Shown: positions 1-6,988, counted from the first letter of the stretch. The stretch: DNA of 15,256 nucleotides from UMGS172 sp045649545 (GCA_045649545.1 JAZRQE010000064.1:1-15256), one strand, 5' to 3'. Notes: a model not told the origin generated them from the letters alone. Numbers and translations are program-made.

Positions 1-1
1 G

Positions 2-514
2 GTACATTATATATACAAAAACGGTGAATATATATCGGTTGACCTAGAGCCTGAAACCTTAGACGAGCAGATTGTAAAATACTTTGACGGTGATTTTGAC
101 GGATTTGCTGAAGAATATTTTGCTCTCGTCAGCGATGTTGTTAATAAAACTCACTGCGATATTATTGGTCATATTGACCTGATTTCAAAATTCATCGAAA
201 CCAACCCAAGACCTATAACCGAACGCTACAAACAAGCGGCACTGAAATGCGTAAAAGCACTTATTCCGTACGGAAAGCCATTTGAAATCAATGTCGGTGC
301 AATAACACGCGGTTACCGTACTTCACCCTACCCTGCCGAGTTTATTTTAAAAGAAATCTTCAAACTTGGCGGTAAAATCGTTATAAACGGTGACTGCCAC
401 AATAAAAACAATTTGGGTGATTACCAAGACCTTGCAATAAAATACGCAAAGATGTGCGGATTCAAAGAAAGACTCATTCTAACCCCCAACGGTTTTATGC
501 CTGAGCAAATTTAA
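2..514 (+). CDS. hisK: Histidinol-phosphatase, PHP family (3' part, start outside window)
   Basis: Only the C-terminal 170 residues are present; the reading frame is open from base 2 and stops with TAA at 512-514. The protein matches the PHP-family histidinol-phosphatase, which removes phosphate from L-histidinol phosphate in histidine synthesis (cytosolic, metal-dependent). Visible metal-site motifs in the right order are GHIDL (about residue 56), EIN (about residue 95) and GDCH (about residue 130), the last corresponding to the usual SDAH. Full-length members are about 260-280 residues, so roughly 100 N-terminal residues are lost to the window edge. No other his gene is visible, so it may be a stand-alone gene, as is common in Clostridia. 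A generic PHP phosphoesterase is the main alternative; the symbol is given on motif order and length only. Confidence 0.8.
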   Translation, partial: VHYIYKNGEYISVDLEPETLDEQIVKYFDGDFDGFAEEYFALVSDVVNKTHCDIIGHIDLISKFIETNPRPITERYKQAALKCVKALIPYGKPFEINVGAITRGYRTSPYPAEFILKEIFKLGGKIVINGDCHNKNNLGDYQDLAIKYAKMCGFKERLILTPNGFMPEQI

Positions 515-549
515 AACCTAATCCTCACCCAAAATCATACAAACAAAAC

Positions 550-605
550 AAAGCCATCCAAGAAGGCATCTTCCTTACAAAGAGTGCCTTTTTGGATGGC
601 TTTTT
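550..605 (+). terminator. Strong intrinsic terminator, probably bidirectional
   Basis: A 19-bp stem pairs 550-568 with 585-603 with a single G-T wobble, around a 16-nt loop. It starts AAAGCCATCC and ends GGATGGCTTT, running into TTTTT on the plus strand. It lies 35 bp after the histidinol-phosphatase stop. Read on the minus strand the hairpin is followed by TTTGTTTTGTTTG, so it can also end the convergent SGNH hydrolase gene. Confidence 0.93.
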
Positions 606-661
606 CTATCGTCGATTTTTACTGGATTTATACGCGGTTAAGCATTCAACTGAAAAGATTA

Positions 662-1417
662 TTAATATTCTATGCCCGTACCTATTAATCCCGCATACTT
701 AAAATCTTCAGCGTTTGTTCGTATAATATAGTCAATATATGAATCAATTAAATTTGCCGTAAAAATATATCCCATTGGATTCATATGTCCTTGCAAAAAA
801 TATTTCTTCCTAAATTCTTCATCATACAAAGGACCATATTTATATAGATTTATCACATAAGAATTATCAAAATGTTCCGCAAGAGCGTATAACGCATTTA
901 CCATACCCTCAGCTTGTGTTTTATCTCTTTTATCGCCTTCATTAGGGAAAGTAACAAAGAAGAATTTTGCATCCGGACTGATTTCCTTGTATTTTCTGAC
1001 GATTTCAGCATAGTAGCTAATGAAAGGTCTTTCCTCTGAAAATTCAGTTGCTGTTATGTCTTTTGCGTCACCTATCTTCATTTTTTCATTGTAGATGTCA
1101 TTAACTCCTAAAGCAATAACATAAGCTTGACATGCCTTATCCTGATTCCAAAAATCTTTTTCATTCGCAAAGCTGTCAAGATACCATTTTGCTGTCATTC
1201 CACCTCTGGAAAAATTATAAGCAATTAGACCATTTTTTCTTGCAATATATTGTCCCCAAGAATACTCATACAAATCGTGGTATCCCGGTTTTCCATCAGC
1301 GTTTACTGTTTCAAATTCACCAGATGAGAGACTGTCGCCAATAAAGGCTATTGTCCTAAATATTGATGTATTACTATATCCTCCTACCAGAGTATCCAAA
1401 GGATTTTCTTTAATCAT
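662..1417 (-). CDS. SGNH/GDSL-type hydrolase (esterase or deacetylase-like)
   Basis: The 251-residue protein has the SGNH block order: IGDSLSSGE with Ser29 (block I), SRGGMT with Gly72/73 (block II), GVND with Asn106 (block III) and GHMNPMGY with His211 (block V). Such enzymes cleave esters, often acetyl groups on sugars or lipids. The substrate cannot be read from sequence. There is no signal peptide, so it should act in the cytosol. The usual Asp three residues before the catalytic His is replaced (Leu208), which suggests a Ser-His dyad or an Asp/Glu supplied elsewhere. The ATG start at 1417 is set by an AAGGAG site 7-8 bases upstream. It is monocistronic, with its own promoter (1446-1474). 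It lies next to, but is separately expressed from, the AraC regulator. Confidence 0.85.
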   Translation of the reverse strand: MIKENPLDTLVGGYSNTSIFRTIAFIGDSLSSGEFETVNADGKPGYHDLYEYSWGQYIARKNGLIAYNFSRGGMTAKWYLDSFANEKDFWNQDKACQAYVIALGVNDIYNEKMKIGDAKDITATEFSEERPFISYYAEIVRKYKEISPDAKFFFVTFPNEGDKRDKTQAEGMVNALYALAEHFDNSYVINLYKYGPLYDEEFRKKYFLQGHMNPMGYIFTANLIDSYIDYIIRTNAEDFKYAGLIGTGIEY

Positions 1418-1445
1418 AACATTTTCTCCTTTAACTTTTTCATAT

Positions 1446-1474
1446 ATTATACTTCAATTTGTCAAAAATCGCAA
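1446..1474 (-). promoter_or_regulatory. Sigma-A-type promoter for the SGNH hydrolase
   Basis: On the minus strand TTGCGA (1469-1474) is followed by exactly 17 bases and then TATAAT (1446-1451). This is about 28 bases before the hydrolase ATG, with its ribosome site in between. Confidence 0.65.
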
Positions 1475-1519
1475 GAAAAATCCGACTAAATTGAAACAAT
1501 CATCAAACTATTATGAATT

Positions 1520-2332
1520 TTAACTGATTTTTGTTTTCTTGCCCAATGCCTTCAATCTGTATTCTTTTGGTGTCATACCTCTAACGGTCATAAAACAGCG
1601 GTCGAATGTACGCACCGAGTTATAACCCACTGCATAAGCTATCTCAGTCACCGGCAAGTCGCCTGCTTTCAGCATTTCACAAGCTCGTCTTATCCTTAAT
1701 GAATTTATGTAGTCATTAAAACTAATGTGCAATCTTTTACTGAAAATTCGCGAAATATAGCAACGGCTGATGTGCAACGCATCGGCAATAGACTGCAAAC
1801 TTATATCGGCAGTGTAATTCTCATAACAGTAAGAAATAATATCCTTCGCAAGGTCGTGGTCATAGTTACCCTTTTCAACTAATTCCATATTCCTGAAAAG
1901 CTCACTTAAAAGAATAAGCATACAACCTTTTGCTTCTGTTTCGGAATACTCGCCTCTTTCCGCTGAACACTGCACAAGACTTTCAATAGCAGTGACAATA
2001 CGCGGATTCTGGGTAGCGTTTTTTAAAACCGGACTTTTAGGCACCTTTGTTTTAAAAATACGGTTAAATTCCGGAGTTATATCGGGAGAAACAATTAAAA
2101 CAGACGATTCAACCGATGGCTCTTGGTCTAAATAATAATGTACTTGGTTGGGAAAAGCAATAAACAGGTCGCCTGCCTCAACAATTTCAGATATAGCGTC
2201 GGCATTAGCAATTGTTAACCCTGAAGTTGTTAACGTGATTTCAATGTGTTCATGCAAATGCGGTGTGGGTGATAAGTGTTTGTCGCGGCGTGCAGCATAA
2301 GCATCATGTCTTTTCTCAAAAGCAAAATACAT
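1520..2332 (-). CDS. AraC-family transcriptional regulator
   Basis: A 270-residue regulator. The N-terminal part is a cupin sensing domain with a histidine-rich strand (His25, His27, His29, Glu31) and the typical AGD...P..VHYY turn around residues 53-67. The C-terminal part (about 160-262) is the AraC double helix-turn-helix: first helix pair LQSIADALHISRCYISRIF, second around VTEIAYAVGYNSVRTFDRCF, ending with GMTPKEYR. The start is taken as ATG at 2332, not the in-frame TTG at 2353. The bases between them form the ribosome site (GGAGGGG, about 9 bases before ATG). The gene is divergent from the isomerase/oxidoreductase operon, so it most likely regulates that operon, and perhaps itself, in response to a sugar-like ligand. 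Ligand and sign of control are unknown. Confidence 0.92.
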   Translation of the reverse strand: MYFAFEKRHDAYAARRDKHLSPTPHLHEHIEITLTTSGLTIANADAISEIVEAGDLFIAFPNQVHYYLDQEPSVESSVLIVSPDITPEFNRIFKTKVPKSPVLKNATQNPRIVTAIESLVQCSAERGEYSETEAKGCMLILLSELFRNMELVEKGNYDHDLAKDIISYCYENYTADISLQSIADALHISRCYISRIFSKRLHISFNDYINSLRIRRACEMLKAGDLPVTEIAYAVGYNSVRTFDRCFMTVRGMTPKEYRLKALGKKTKIS

Positions 2333-2416
2333 ACCTACTATCCCCTCCCGCAAATCATTATAAATAAATTCAACAAAAAATCAGTGCAATATTTGTCTAT
2401 TTTTTTCTTCTTTATG

Positions 2417-2453
2417 ACTTGTATTTTACTCTGTATTGAGGTAAAATGCAAGT
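2417..2453. promoter_or_regulatory. Mirror-symmetric divergent promoter / operator
   Basis: Arms 2417-2429 (ACTTGTATTTTAC) and 2441-2453 (GTAAAATGCAAGT) are inverted copies, 12 of 13 matching, around an 11-base spacer. On the plus strand this gives TTGTAT (2419-2424), 17 bases, TAAAAT (2442-2447). On the minus strand it gives TTGCAT, 17 bases, TAAAAT over the same bases. The plus reading faces the isomerase operon (start site expected near 2454); the minus reading faces the araC-type gene (near 2416). The same symmetry could also be a protein-binding operator. The promoter assignment is inferred from box sequence and spacing. Confidence 0.6.
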
Positions 2454-2464
2454 ATAGAATGATT

Positions 2465-2492
2465 AAATTTTGGGTTATTTTGTCCAAAATTT
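2465..2492. repeat. Perfect 9-bp inverted repeat, candidate operator
   Basis: AAATTTTGG (2465-2473) and CCAAAATTT (2484-2492) are exact inverted copies around a 10-base spacer, with half-site centres 19 bp apart, about two helical turns. It lies just downstream of the predicted plus-strand start site and upstream of the isomerase gene. It could be a regulator site or an RNA hairpin in the leader. It is AT-rich, so chance remains possible. Confidence 0.45.
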
Positions 2493-2589
2493 CAAGAATT
2501 TTATGCCGTGCATACAACAAATTACTAAAATAATGTAATTTCTGTCTGCTCTAAATAAATAAAGCGATTTGCTTTAAGGAGGAAAATTT

Positions 2590-3411
2590 ATGAACAAATT
2601 ACCTGTCGGTATCCAGTTATACTCAGTAAGAGGCTTTCTGGAAAAAGATTTTGCCGGTACAATTAAAGCTATCGGTGCAATGGGCTACGATATTGTGGAA
2701 TTCGCAGGAATCTACGACCACTCTGCCGAAGAAGTTAAAGCTATCTGTAAAGAAGCAGGTGTAACTCCGCTTTCCGCACACGTAGGACTTAATGTTGTAT
2801 TGCCTGATGTTGCAGGTGTTGTTAAGACATATCATGACATCGGATGTAAGTATATGGTCATCCCGTGGATAGACGGTCAGTTCTTGCCCGGTGGCGACAA
2901 ATATGCAGAATTCCTTGAAAACATTAAAACTATAGCCAAAGAGCTTCGCAAATATGATATGGTTCTCTGCTACCACAACCACGATTTTGAATTTGAAAAA
3001 GTCGGTGACGATTATAAGCTCGACATTCTTTATGCAGATACTGACCCTGCCGACTTACAAACTCAGATTGACACCTGTTGGGCAAACGTAGGCGGTGAGA
3101 ATCCTTCCCTTTATGTTAAGAAATATACCGGTCGTGCACCGTTGGTACATATTAAAGACTTTGTCGGTTCCAAATCGAACAATATGTACGGCTTGATTGA
3201 CGGCGGTAAGGTTGAACAAGTAGCTGAAACTCCGGCAGTTCCGTTTGAACTCCGTCCGGTAGGCTACGGTGTTCAGGATGTTGCTTCTATTTTGGCCGCT
3301 GCTGAAGAAGCCGGTGCCGAGGCAGTTATTGTAGAACAGGATAATGCGTCTATGGGCAAAACCTCTATGGAATGTGCCGAGATGAGCATTAAGTATATCA
3401 AGTCCCTTTAA
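2590..3411 (+). CDS. Sugar phosphate isomerase/epimerase-like TIM barrel (xylose isomerase / AP-endonuclease 2 superfamily)
   Basis: The 273-residue length is typical of the family, which includes inosose dehydratase, hydroxypyruvate isomerase, sugar epimerases and 3-keto-glycoside-processing enzymes. It begins with the hallmark VGIQLYSVR strand, and carries YHNHDFEF (128-135), DTCW (161-164), VHIKDF (186-191) and VEQD (248-251). These give a likely four-ligand divalent metal site: Glu134, Asp161, His187, Glu249. The start ATG follows a near-perfect AAGGAGG by 7 bases. It is the first gene of a three-gene operon with two dehydrogenases and faces an AraC-type regulator. It probably isomerises, dehydrates or eliminates on a keto-sugar or keto-inositol made by those partners. 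The exact reaction is not readable. It is cytosolic, with no signal peptide. Confidence 0.88.
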   Translation: MNKLPVGIQLYSVRGFLEKDFAGTIKAIGAMGYDIVEFAGIYDHSAEEVKAICKEAGVTPLSAHVGLNVVLPDVAGVVKTYHDIGCKYMVIPWIDGQFLPGGDKYAEFLENIKTIAKELRKYDMVLCYHNHDFEFEKVGDDYKLDILYADTDPADLQTQIDTCWANVGGENPSLYVKKYTGRAPLVHIKDFVGSKSNNMYGLIDGGKVEQVAETPAVPFELRPVGYGVQDVASILAAAEEAGAEAVIVEQDNASMGKTSMECAEMSIKYIKSL

Positions 3412-3426
3412 TTAATTTGCACTTTT

Positions 3427-3448
3427 ACCGCGGATAAGCAATCCCGGT
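3427..3448 (+). other. Small bulged hairpin between operon genes 1 and 2
   Basis: ACCG (3427-3430) and GGAT (3432-3435) pair with ATCC (3441-3444) and CGGT (3445-3448). This gives 8 bp with a one-base C bulge and a 5-base loop, followed by TTTAG rather than a full T-run. It is too weak a tail for a clear terminator. It may stabilise the upstream transcript end or cause partial termination. Confidence 0.35.
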
Positions 3449-3499
3449 TTTAGTAAATAACGAATCAATTACAAAAATTATAATTTGGAGGTTACTATT

Positions 3500-4654
3500 A
3501 TGGCAGGTTTGGACGCTTTTAAAGAAAACCAAGAAGTAAAAGAAATTGATATGAGCAAAAAAGTAAAAATCGGTATTATCGGTACCGGTTGGATTGCTGA
3601 TTCTCATATAAACGGCTACAAGAATATGCCCGACGTTGAGGTTGTTGCTTTAGCTGATATTATTCCCGGCAAAGCAGAGGCTTTTGCAAAGAAGCACGGC
3701 TTAGATGTTGAAAAGATTCGCTTCTACAACAGCGACGCAGAGCTTTTAGATGCAGAGAAAGACCTTGACGGTGTTTCTATCTGTACTTACAACTGCCAGC
3801 ACGCAGGTCCGGCTATTAATGCTTTGAACCACGGCGTAAACGTAATGCTCGAAAAGCCCTTCACTGTTACATTGGATGAGGCTATCGAGGTTATGAAGGC
3901 TGAAAAGGCTTCCGGCAAAATCCTCACCATCGGCTTCCAGCCCAGAATGAGTGAGAATATGAAGATGATTAAGAAAATCGTTGAGAGTGGCGAGCTCGGT
4001 AAGGTTTACTATATGCAGGCTGGCGGCGGACGTCGTCGCGGTATCCCCACCCCGTTCGGTACCACATTTATCGAAAAGGAAACCGGCGGTATCGGTGCTG
4101 TAGGTGATATCGGTTCTTACTCACTTGATATGCTTCTTAATGCAGTAGGTTATCCGAAGCCGTTGACCGTTTCAGGTTACACCTCTAACTTCTTCGGCAC
4201 CCGTCCTGATTACTATCCCACCCACCCCGAATATGCTGAAAAGTTCGGCGTTGATGACTTTGCAGCTGCATTCGTCCGTTTGGAAGGCGATATTATTCTC
4301 GACTTCAGAATTTCTTGTGCAGAGCATATTGATACTTGCGGTGACGCACTTATCCTCGGTACCGAAGGCGGTTTGAGAATTCCTTCTACCGAATGCTGGA
4401 ACGGTGAATTTGATAAGCCGTTGACCGTTTACAAGACTGTTGCAGGCAGCACTGTTGAGTATCAGGTTCCGCTTATTCCTACCAAAACCAACCTTTTCGC
4501 TCAGAAGTTACGTGCTTTTGTTGACGCTATTAAAGAGGGCGGCAAGGCTACTGTTCCTTCAAGCGAAATCGTTATCAACCAAGCTATTATCGATGGTATC
4601 AACAAGTCGGCAGCTTTGGGCAAGGAAATCGAAATCGTTATTCCTGAAGTTTAA
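3500..4654 (+). CDS. Gfo/Idh/MocA family oxidoreductase, tyrosine-type active site
   Basis: This 384-residue protein has an N-terminal Rossmann fold (GIIGTG at 25-30 binds NAD(P)), the EKP motif with Lys119, and a C-terminal alpha/beta substrate domain. The second catalytic motif reads DIGSYSLD: Asp203, then Tyr207 where many relatives have His, as in glucose-fructose oxidoreductase-type members. It should oxidise or reduce a hydroxyl of a sugar, inositol or glycoside with NAD(P). ATG 3500 is chosen because GGAGG lies 8 bases upstream; a TTG in frame at 3485 overlaps that site. This start gives a 17-residue extension before the usual MSKKVKIGIIG beginning; the inner ATG lacks a good ribosome site. 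It is gene 2 of the operon. Confidence 0.9.
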   Translation: MAGLDAFKENQEVKEIDMSKKVKIGIIGTGWIADSHINGYKNMPDVEVVALADIIPGKAEAFAKKHGLDVEKIRFYNSDAELLDAEKDLDGVSICTYNCQHAGPAINALNHGVNVMLEKPFTVTLDEAIEVMKAEKASGKILTIGFQPRMSENMKMIKKIVESGELGKVYYMQAGGGRRRGIPTPFGTTFIEKETGGIGAVGDIGSYSLDMLLNAVGYPKPLTVSGYTSNFFGTRPDYYPTHPEYAEKFGVDDFAAAFVRLEGDIILDFRISCAEHIDTCGDALILGTEGGLRIPSTECWNGEFDKPLTVYKTVAGSTVEYQVPLIPTKTNLFAQKLRAFVDAIKEGGKATVPSSEIVINQAIIDGINKSAALGKEIEIVIPEV

Positions 4655-4672
4655 TTTAAAATATTTTAAAAA

Positions 4673-4696
4673 TGCCACCGTCTTCGGGCGGTGGCA
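4673..4696 (+). other. Very stable UUCG-capped intercistronic hairpin
   Basis: TGCCACCG (4673-4680) pairs perfectly with CGGTGGCA (4689-4696). The stem is extended by a T-G and a C-G pair and closed by a TTCG tetraloop (4683-4686), the extra-stable cUUCGg type. It is not followed by a T-run, so it is unlikely to terminate fully. A second, weaker hairpin (AAATCC 4709-4714 with GGATTT 4723-4728) follows. Together they fill the 109-bp gap between the two oxidoreductase genes and may set their relative mRNA stability. A repeated intergenic element is another possibility. Confidence 0.6.
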
Positions 4697-4763
4697 CACT
4701 TCACTCCGAAATCCTGCACGAGGGATTTTGAGTGCATCTATTTGACACATTGAGGTAATTAAA

Positions 4764-5819
4764 ATGAAAAAGAACATTGCTATTGTCGGCTTTGGCGGAC
4801 AGGGTGGTTGGCACGGCGACCACGCTTTAAAAAGTGACGTTGTGTCTTTAGCCGGTATTTACGATATTAAGGAAGCCCGTTGTGAGTACGCACGCAGTAA
4901 GGGTATCCATGTTTATGAGTCTTTTGAGGCTGTTTTGGCAGACCCTGATGTTGACGTTGTTGTTTGTGCAACACCTAATGATGTCCACGAGGATATTGTT
5001 GTACGCTCACTAAAAGCCGGCAAAAACGTTGTTTGCGAAAAGCCGGTTGAAATGTCGGTTAAGGCTCTTGACAGAATGATTGCTGCTTCTAAAGAAAGCG
5101 GTAAATTATTCACCGTTCACCAGAATCGCCGTTGGGATGTTGACTTCTTGGGAATGAAGAAAATTATTGAGTCGGGCGACATCGGTGAAGTTATTAATGT
5201 TGAGTCGCGTATTCACGGTTCACGAGGAATCCCGAGCGACTGGCGTTGCCAAAAGGCATATGGCGGCGGTATGATTCTTGACTGGGGTGTGCATCTTATC
5301 GACCAGATGTTATTCCTTATTACAAGCGACATTGACACCGTTACCTGCAACTGCTCACATATAACCAACGACGAAGTTGACGACGGATTTAAGCTTACCA
5401 TTAAATTTGTTGACGGCAAAACTGCCTTTATTGAGGTTGGTACATTCAACTTTATCGCACTTCCGAGATTCTATATGCAATGCAAGAATGGTACTGCCCT
5501 GATTTCGGATTGGCGTGAAAAGGCAAAGGTTGTGAAGTGCAAGGCATGGCACGAAAATGATGTTTTACCGGTACAGACTGCCGCAGGTATCACCAAAACA
5601 ATGGCACCGCGTGACGAAATCACCACCGATACATACGAGGTTGAGAAACCTTTAAGTGATGTTCACGATTTCTACCGCAACTTGGTTAAAGCAATTGACG
5701 ACATAGAACCGCAATTGGTAACATTAGAACAGGTTCGCCGTGTAATGAAGGTTATGGAAGCCGCATTCAAGTCTGATGAATTGGGCGGCACACCCGTAAA
5801 GTTCGACGAACAAGCATAA
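4764..5819 (+). CDS. Gfo/Idh/MocA family oxidoreductase, histidine-type active site
   Basis: A 351-residue NAD(P)-dependent dehydrogenase with GFGGQGGWHG at 9-18 as the dinucleotide loop, EKP with Lys93, and GGGMILDWGVHLID with Asp173, His177 and Asp180. This is the standard Lys-Asp-His set of the family. The C-terminal half is the usual substrate and oligomer domain. It is clearly diverged from its operon neighbour, including its glycine loop and active site, so the two probably act on different substrates or positions. One could oxidise and the other reduce after the isomerase step. The ribosome site is a modest GAGG about 10 bases before ATG, weaker than for the two upstream genes. It is the last gene of the operon and is followed by a clear terminator. 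Confidence 0.9.
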   Translation: MKKNIAIVGFGGQGGWHGDHALKSDVVSLAGIYDIKEARCEYARSKGIHVYESFEAVLADPDVDVVVCATPNDVHEDIVVRSLKAGKNVVCEKPVEMSVKALDRMIAASKESGKLFTVHQNRRWDVDFLGMKKIIESGDIGEVINVESRIHGSRGIPSDWRCQKAYGGGMILDWGVHLIDQMLFLITSDIDTVTCNCSHITNDEVDDGFKLTIKFVDGKTAFIEVGTFNFIALPRFYMQCKNGTALISDWREKAKVVKCKAWHENDVLPVQTAAGITKTMAPRDEITTDTYEVEKPLSDVHDFYRNLVKAIDDIEPQLVTLEQVRRVMKVMEAAFKSDELGGTPVKFDEQA

Positions 5820-5830
5820 TTTAAATTTAT

Positions 5831-5870
5831 AAAGCTGCTCAAACACAACAATTTGAGCGGCTTTCTTTTT
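5831..5870 (+). terminator. Intrinsic terminator of the oxidoreductase operon
   Basis: AAAGCTGCTCAAA (5831-5843) pairs with TTTGAGCGGCTTT (5852-5864), a 13-bp stem with one T-G wobble and an 8-base loop, followed by CTTTTT. It begins 12 bases after the last operon stop. Confidence 0.92.
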
Positions 5871-5872
5871 GC

Positions 5873-5901
5873 TTTACAAACCTTTTTAAATATTGTATAA
5901 T
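5873..5901 (+). promoter_or_regulatory. Near-consensus sigma-A promoter for the YhaM-like gene
   Basis: TTTACA (5873-5878), exactly 17 bases, then TATAAT (5896-5901). It lies directly after the preceding terminator and about 36 bases before the ATG, giving a leader of about 30 bases. It suggests steady, independent expression. Confidence 0.85.
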
Positions 5902-5937
5902 AAATTTATGAATTACAGTTGAAACGAGGATTTATAT

Positions 5938-6900
5938 ATGGAATTCGGAACTAACGGTGCTACTGACGCCTTTTTAATGGTTAAGTCTGCCGAGCGAAAA
6001 ATCACGGCAAAAGGTATGCCGTATCTTGATTTGGTTTTAAGCGATAAAACCGGTGAGATTTCTTCAAAATTGTGGGACTATCACGAGGAAATTCAAGGTG
6101 TTTTTGAACCCGGAACTATCGTCAAGGTACGCGGTACTGTGAGTCCTTATAACGGTGTTGACCAGTTAAGAATTGAAAAAATCCGCAAGGCGTTACCTAC
6201 AGACGGTGTTGACCCGTCAGATTTTGTCCCCTCTGCCGATGTCAGCGGTGAGCAGTTATTTTCAGAATTAATGCTGATTGCCGAAAATATTGAAAACGCC
6301 GAAATTCGGAATATAGTTGTAGCAATATATAACGTATATAAAGAAAAGTTGGTATTTTGGCCTGCAGCATTCAGGCTTCACCACGCAATTCGCGGCGGTC
6401 TATTGTATCACACGCTTTCCATTGTCCGTTTGGCTCAAAGTGTTGCAAAAATATACCCTTCGGTCAATGCTGATTTACTTATTGCCGGTGCAATGCTCCA
6501 CGATATAGCAAAAACCGATGAGTTTATCGTCAATGACGCAGGCACTGCAAGTGGCTATTCATTAGAGGGTAACTTGGTAGGACACTTAGCAAAAGGTGCT
6601 ATGATAATCGGCAATTTTGCTGAAAAGTTAGGCACATCCGAAGAAACAAAACTTTTGCTTCAGCATATGGTACTTTCCCACCACGGAGAGCCGGAATTCG
6701 GTGCCGCAGTAAAACCGATGTTTTTAGAGGCAGAGCTTTTAAGCGAACTTGACTTAATGGACGCCCGTGTTTATGAATTGACCGAGGCTATCGGGAACGT
6801 AGAATCAGGTGATTACACCAACAAAATGTGGGCACTCGACAACCGCAAGTTCTACAACCACGGCAGAAACGAAGTTAATACAAAAGCAAAAATACTGTAA
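5938..6900 (+). CDS. yhaM: YhaM-like 3'-5' exonuclease (OB fold plus HD domain)
   Basis: The 320-residue protein fits the roughly 310-residue YhaM family. The N-terminal 85 residues form an OB-fold nucleic-acid-binding domain (ITAKGMPYLDLVLSDKTGE, then a KVRGTVSPY strand). The C-terminal part is an HD metal domain with His149, LLYHTL (His158), AMLHDIAKTDEF (His188-Asp189), HMVLSHHG (about 243-250) and a late Asp. YhaM enzymes trim RNA and single-stranded DNA from the 3' end in Gram-positive bacteria, in the cytosol. The start ATG has GAGG 8 bases upstream. It has its own strong promoter, is flanked upstream by a terminator, and is not linked to the sugar operon. No clear terminator follows it. 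Confidence 0.87.
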   Translation: MEFGTNGATDAFLMVKSAERKITAKGMPYLDLVLSDKTGEISSKLWDYHEEIQGVFEPGTIVKVRGTVSPYNGVDQLRIEKIRKALPTDGVDPSDFVPSADVSGEQLFSELMLIAENIENAEIRNIVVAIYNVYKEKLVFWPAAFRLHHAIRGGLLYHTLSIVRLAQSVAKIYPSVNADLLIAGAMLHDIAKTDEFIVNDAGTASGYSLEGNLVGHLAKGAMIIGNFAEKLGTSEETKLLLQHMVLSHHGEPEFGAAVKPMFLEAELLSELDLMDARVYELTEAIGNVESGDYTNKMWALDNRKFYNHGRNEVNTKAKIL

Positions 6901-6958
6901 ATCAAAAAAACGACCTCTGGAAATTGTACTTATAAAAACAGTAAAAAGGATGTGTAAT

Positions 6959-6988
6959 TGAACTGCCCCATTTTGTGCGGACAGTACA
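6959..6988. mobile_element. Possible solo IS3/IS150-type insertion sequence end
   Basis: The 30-base stretch starts TGAACTGCCCCATTTTGTGC and ends GGACAGTACA. This resembles the terminal repeats of IS3-family elements (TG...CCCC...GGACAG) as I remember them. Its two ends are imperfect inverted copies (TGAACTG against TGTACTG reversed). No transposase gene or second end was found nearby, so if it is an IS end it is a relic. The neighbouring 6901-7041 gap is otherwise AT-rich with no gene. Confidence 0.3.

Noticed and set aside
2333..2353. Longer start (TTG at 2353) for the AraC regulator
   Set aside because: The extra seven codons contain the GGAGGGG ribosome site for the ATG at 2332, so the shorter start is far more likely.
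2276..2533. Open frames on both strands in the divergent gap (85 and 60 codons)
   Set aside because: They are AT-rich low-complexity translations, lack ribosome sites, and overlap the promoter/operator region and the start of the regulator.
3427..3460. Terminator between the isomerase and first oxidoreductase
   Set aside because: The stem is bulged and no T-run follows; the genes look co-transcribed, so it is listed only as a small hairpin.
4559..4777. 72-codon minus-strand frame across the dehydrogenase gap
   Set aside because: It overlaps coding sequence on both sides and runs through the UUCG hairpin; there is no ribosome site.
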